Shown piece by piece: positions 59,860 through 64,000 of a DNA stretch of 64,000 nt. The position numbers were made by a program, and so were the translations under genes. This DNA is from Bacteroidales bacterium. GTDB taxonomy: Bacteria; Bacteroidota; Bacteroidia; Bacteroidales; ML635J-15. Each line of letters starts with the position of its first letter. Positions within the stretch are counted from its first letter, which is position 1. The notes beneath the pieces were generated by a model. The model saw nothing but the letters and a program-made list of their open reading frames with translations, made no database searches and had not been told where the DNA came from. The stretch is from assembly GCA_003249955.1 (NCBI GenBank), contig QKHS01000010.1, positions 1 through 64,000 of the forward strand, read 5' to 3'.

Positions 59860-61065
59860 TTACCGGTTTTTTAAATAATCCTCTAATTTATCAATAATAT
59901 CAATTGCAACCAAATTCTTGGGCTTTAATTTAAACTCAAAAACCTCCTCTTTATTGTTAATAATGGTAATTTTGTTGGTATCAGTGTTAAATCCGGCACC
60001 GGCATCATTCATAGAATTTAAAACAATAAAATTAAGATTCTTCTTTTTGAGTTTTGTTATGGCATTTTCTGTTTCGTTTTCTTTTTCGAGTGCGAAGCCT
60101 ACAGTAATTTGTCCGGCAGATTTGATCTTTCCGAGTTCAGCAGCAATATCTTTTGTTGGCGTAAGACTTATATTAAGATTGTCTTTGCCACGTTTAAGTT
60201 TCGAATCTGTTGAATCAGACGGCGTAAAGTCGGCTACTGCAGCAGCAAGTATTGCAGCGTCACAATCAGAAAATATTTCCACAGCTTTTTTATGCATCTC
60301 CGAAGCTGAGTTAACATCAAACCGGTGAATGGACGGATGATTGGTTTGCATGCTTACAGGACCTGATACCAGAAACACTTCAGCTCCTCTGGATGCGCAT
60401 TCTTCGGCAATAGCAAAACCCATTTTACCGGAAGAATGATTTCCTATAAATCTTACAGCATCTATTTTTTCGTGAGTAGGGCCGGCGGTTATAAGGATTT
60501 TTCTGTCCTTAAGAGAGTTTTTTTTTTGAAAATAATCTCTTATTTTCTCAACTATAATCTCCGGTTCTTCCATTCTGCCTTTTCCTATAAGCCCGCTGGC
60601 AAGTTCTCCGTCGGCAGGTTCAATAAAATGATTCCCATATCCTCTCAGGATTTTTATATTATTTTGTGTTGCCGGGTGCTTAAACATATCAAGATCCATT
60701 GCCGGAGCAATAAATACCGGACATTTGGCCGATAAATAAGTTGTAATAAGCAAATTGTCTGCAACACCGTTTGCCATTTTACCTATGGTATTTGCCGTAG
60801 CAGGAGCAATTATAAGAGCATCCGCCCAAAGTCCTGAATCTACATGCGAATTCCAGTCTCCGTTTTCAGGATTAAAGAATTCCACCATAATCGGGTTTTT
60901 GGAAAGAGTTGCAAGTGTTAAAGGAGTGATAAACTCTTTTGCCAAATGGGTCATTATTACCTTTACTTCGGCACCTTCTTTTACCAGTAGCCGGGTAAGA
61001 GAAGCAGCTTTGTATGCTGCAATACTTCCGGTAACACCTAGTAAAAACTTTTTGCCGCTTAGCAT
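59860..61065 (-). CDS. coaBC: Bifunctional phosphopantothenoylcysteine decarboxylase/synthetase
   Basis: LLGVTGSIAAYKAASLTRLLVKEGAEVKVIMT; ITAGPTHEKIDAVRFIGNHSSGKMG. Confidence 0.96.
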   Translation of the reverse strand: MLSGKKFLLGVTGSIAAYKAASLTRLLVKEGAEVKVIMTHLAKEFITPLTLATLSKNPIMVEFFNPENGDWNSHVDSGLWADALIIAPATANTIGKMANGVADNLLITTYLSAKCPVFIAPAMDLDMFKHPATQNNIKILRGYGNHFIEPADGELASGLIGKGRMEEPEIIVEKIRDYFQKKNSLKDRKILITAGPTHEKIDAVRFIGNHSSGKMGFAIAEECASRGAEVFLVSGPVSMQTNHPSIHRFDVNSASEMHKKAVEIFSDCDAAILAAAVADFTPSDSTDSKLKRGKDNLNISLTPTKDIAAELGKIKSAGQITVGFALEKENETENAITKLKKKNLNFIVLNSMNDAGAGFNTDTNKITIINNKEEVFEFKLKPKNLVAIDIIDKLEDYLKNR

Positions 61066-61098
61066 AATGATATTATTTTATCTTAAATGATAGCAGGA

Positions 61099-61434
61099 TT
61101 ATAATTCTGTTTCAGGAGAAGCTTCTGTTCTTGCATAATAAACGTTATCAGCAAGAAATTCTTCCATAGCAATAAGTGTCGGTTTTGGCAACTTTTCATA
61201 ATATCTTGAAACTTCAATTTGTTCGCGATTCTCATGAACCTCTTCAAGGTTATCATTATATGTTGCAAATTCTTCCAGTTTTTCGTACAATTCTTTTCTT
61301 AATTCAGAATTAATCTGGTCAGATAATTTTGAACATACAACCACTGCTTCATAAATATTACCGGTTTTTTCAGCAATTTGAACAATGTTTCTTGTAACGG
61401 TAGATACCGGAGCGTCTGTTTTTTTAAAGTCCAT
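61099..61434 (-). CDS. rpoZ: RNA polymerase omega subunit-like protein
   Basis: MDFKKTDAPVSTVTRNIVQIAEKTGNIYEAVVVCSKLSDQIN; between coaBC and bamD. Confidence 0.82.
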   Translation of the reverse strand: MDFKKTDAPVSTVTRNIVQIAEKTGNIYEAVVVCSKLSDQINSELRKELYEKLEEFATYNDNLEEVHENREQIEVSRYYEKLPKPTLIAMEEFLADNVYYARTEASPETEL

Positions 61435-62227
61435 TTTTATTTTCTATAAATTTTAACGAATTTGTGTATATCTTTTCAGCTTCTTTGATTTTCTTTGATT
61501 CCGGAAATTTGTCAACAAATGCATAATATTCGTCAATTGTTGTCTTGTATCTTTCATACTGTTTGCTGTAAACACTGTTTTCGGCAAGCAGGTATGATGA
61601 TTTAACTATAGTGAACATTATATCCTCACGGTACTGAGTATCCGGAAAATCTTTCAACACATTTTTTAAAGCTGTTGATGCTGCTTTATAATCCATAATA
61701 GTATAAAACAACATTGCATTATTGTAAGCCTTTGTTTCCAGCTTAAACTGAAGCTTGTCAATCAATTCTTCAGCTTCAGCTCTTTTTTCCGATTGAGGAT
61801 ATTTTTCAATAAACAACTGTAACTCTGATATTGCAGAAATTGTGTATGTCTGCTCAAGCGATGATGCCGGAGATATCAGATAATAACAATAAGCAGCCAG
61901 ATATTCAACCTCTTCTACATGCTCGCTTGCAGGATAAATTCTTGCAAAATCTTTGAAGAGATAAGCTGCCAGCGAAAGTTCTCCCAATCCATAAGAGCAA
62001 TATGCATTATAATATGTGATTTTTTCTGCTTTATCCGTACCTCTGTAAATACCTCTCAAATCTTCAAATAATGACTGAGCCCGATAATAGTCTTCAGCTT
62101 CGTAATACTCAACAGCTTTCGTGTATTTTAATTCGTAGTCAGAACTTTTCATCAACTTCGAATAATCACTACAGGAAGCAGCCAGAATGAATACCGGCAA
62201 TAAAATAAAATAATATTTAAGCTTCAT
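61424..62227 (-). CDS. bamD: Outer-membrane assembly lipoprotein BamD
   Basis: Lipobox LAASCSDYSKLMKSSDYELKYTKAVEYYEAEDYYRAQSLFEDL; start MKLKYY preferred. Confidence 0.9.
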   Translation of the reverse strand: MKLKYYFILLPVFILAASCSDYSKLMKSSDYELKYTKAVEYYEAEDYYRAQSLFEDLRGIYRGTDKAEKITYYNAYCSYGLGELSLAAYLFKDFARIYPASEHVEEVEYLAAYCYYLISPASSLEQTYTISAISELQLFIEKYPQSEKRAEAEELIDKLQFKLETKAYNNAMLFYTIMDYKAASTALKNVLKDFPDTQYREDIMFTIVKSSYLLAENSVYSKQYERYKTTIDEYYAFVDKFPESKKIKEAEKIYTNSLKFIENKNGL

Positions 62228-62341
62228 TTTAAACATTTTGCAAAGATACATTAATTATAAATAAGTAATTTAAAAATTTTTACCTGAAAATCATCAAATT
62301 GTGATTTGCATTCAATGTCTTAAAACGAATAATAAGGCTTA

Positions 62342-63100
62342 TTATTTTATGAGGTTTTCCCATGTTTGGGTTTTTTCTTCTTCCACTTTTGTTAAAGTGT
62401 TTAAAAGCCCTTTGTTTACAAAGTCTTCAACAGAGAACTCTTCTATTTTGTGAGAATTAAAAAACCAGATTTTTGTCGCATATTTTACAGCAATTTCAAT
62501 GTCGTGGCTGGAAAAAATTATGCATTTATTCTTTTTGTCGGATAATTCTTTTAAATCTGCCAGTAATTTTTGTCTTACATAATAGTCCAGAAAAGCTGTA
62601 GGTTCATCAAGAATTATTACCGGGGTTTCCTGAATTACCGCTCTGCAAATCATAGCTCTTTGTCTTTCACCGTCGCTTAACGACCATAAAGTCCTTTCCT
62701 GAAAATCCGTAAGGTTGAAATCTCTGATTGCAGATTCAATAATTCTGATATCGTCTGTAGTTTTATTGTCGAAAATATTTGTATAAGGACTTCTTCCCAT
62801 TGCAGCCAGCTCGTACACGGTAAGATTTGACAGAAATTCAGGCTTTGAAGGAACAAAACTTATTAATCTGCATCTTTCACGTAACGATATTTTGTTGATA
62901 TCTTTGTTTTTAAGTGTAATCCGGCCTGATAATAAAGGTTTTATTCCTGTAAGTGTATTAAGTAATGTTGACTTTCCGCATCCGTTACGACCTATTATGC
63001 AAATTATATCTCCGGCTGAGGCATTTAATGATACCGGAGCGGTTAACGGCTTTTTATATCCGAATTCCAGATTATCAGTATGTAATAAGCATTCGGTCAT
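62342..63100 (-). CDS. FecE/BtuD-type ABC transporter ATP-binding protein
   Basis: GRNGCGKSTLLNTLTGIKPLLSG, LSDGERQRAMICRAVIQETPVIILDEP. Confidence 0.93.
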   Translation of the reverse strand: MTECLLHTDNLEFGYKKPLTAPVSLNASAGDIICIIGRNGCGKSTLLNTLTGIKPLLSGRITLKNKDINKISLRERCRLISFVPSKPEFLSNLTVYELAAMGRSPYTNIFDNKTTDDIRIIESAIRDFNLTDFQERTLWSLSDGERQRAMICRAVIQETPVIILDEPTAFLDYYVRQKLLADLKELSDKKNKCIIFSSHDIEIAVKYATKIWFFNSHKIEEFSVEDFVNKGLLNTLTKVEEEKTQTWENLIK

Positions 63101-64000
63101 TAAATCATCGTTTTTTTATTTTTGATTACAATCCAGATAATAAACGGAGCTCCTAAAATGGCTGTAATTGCATTAATCGGCAAAATGCCGTTTTCGGTAA
63201 AAGCGTGAGAAAGCAAATCTCCGCACAACATAAAGACTCCTCCCATTAATATTGATGCAGGAATCAGAATAAAATGATTTGAAGTGTTAAATATCCATCT
63301 TGACACATGAGGCACAGCAATACCTATAAACCCAAGAGGTCCGCAATATGCTGTCACCGCACCTGTTAATATACTGACAGCCAAAAAGTTAAGCATTCTC
63401 AAAGCTTTGATATTTACCCCCATACTTGTTGCAAAACTTTCTCCCGGAAGCATTAAGTTAAGTTTCTTTGAAAAAGCAAAAACGAGCAATATTCCGAAAC
63501 TTACCATTGGCCATAAAACAGAAATATCTTTACTCGAAACAGAACTAAGGCTTCCCATCGTCCATACGACAAAAGATTTTACGTTTATTTCGGTGGCAAA
63601 ATATTGCAAAATGCTTACAATTGAATTTACTACTCCGGCAATTAAAATACCTGTTATAAGAATAGATAAAATATCGCGAACTCTTAATGATATTGCAAGT
63701 ATTGCAGCCAGAATTAAAGCTGATCCGGTCCCTGCTGCAAGTAAAAGTAACAGATTGGAACTTGTTCCGGAACCTGCAAAATGTCCGCCACCCATAACAA
63801 TCAAAGCAACACCCAGACTTGCTCCGCTACTTACCCCCAAAACATAAGGCCCGGCTAAAGGATTACGGAATATTGTCTGCATAAGCAAACCCGAAACAGA
63901 CAGAGATGCTCCTGCAAGTATGGCAACTATCATGCGTGGAAAACGGAATTCTTTAAGTAATAAATAGTATTCATCAGAAACCGAGGACGGATGAAAAATA
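63100..64000 (-). CDS. FecCD-type ABC permease (partial, runs off window end)
   Basis: RFPRMIVAILAGASLSVSGLLMQTIFRNPLAGPYVLGVSSGASLG; frame is open upstream of the 63933 ATG to the window edge. Confidence 0.93.
   Translation of the reverse strand, partial: IFHPSSVSDEYYLLLKEFRFPRMIVAILAGASLSVSGLLMQTIFRNPLAGPYVLGVSSGASLGVALIVMGGGHFAGSGTSSNLLLLLAAGTGSALILAAILAISLRVRDILSILITGILIAGVVNSIVSILQYFATEINVKSFVVWTMGSLSSVSSKDISVLWPMVSFGILLVFAFSKKLNLMLPGESFATSMGVNIKALRMLNFLAVSILTGAVTAYCGPLGFIGIAVPHVSRWIFNTSNHFILIPASILMGGVFMLCGDLLSHAFTENGILPINAITAILGAPFIIWIVIKNKKTMI

Noticed and set aside
1-64000. Anti-phage defence system or prophage
   Set aside because: No nuclease, RT, toxin-antitoxin, integrase or phage structural motifs recognised in any listed ORF.

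Overview
AT-rich Bacteroidota chromosomal window (type IX secretion/gliding gene set, TAnnTTTG-like promoters). Left part (1-~9.9 kb, minus strand): a grasp-with-spasm-type RiPP locus. It has a C39-peptidase ABC exporter, a SPASM-only maturase, an ATP-grasp ligase, a GG-leader precursor peptide, HTH proteins, a FISUMP-domain lipoprotein-like protein and a partial HlyD-like fusion protein. An 11-copy, ~102-bp inverted-repeat array splits the exporter from the HlyD gene. Just upstream of the locus on the minus strand (10004-10168) is an unannotated segment that folds into nested GC-rich stems and ends in a U8 tract. It is a candidate sRNA or leader RNA. Middle (10.6-30.7 kb): secreted SprB-repeat adhesins, including a ~12.7-kb giant adhesin gene interrupted by two compensating frameshifts, plus three PorP/SprF-like proteins. 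Right part (30.8-64 kb): mostly conserved housekeeping and T9SS genes (engB, hslR, gldB, nadE, ychF, hisS, recN, porD-like, coaBC, rpoZ-like, bamD, iron-type ABC importer), a LytS/LytTR pair flanked by T9SS cargo proteins, and three tandem paralogous small lipoproteins. No rRNA, tRNA, transposase or CRISPR array was recognised by eye. All family calls are from reading motifs; no searches were run.
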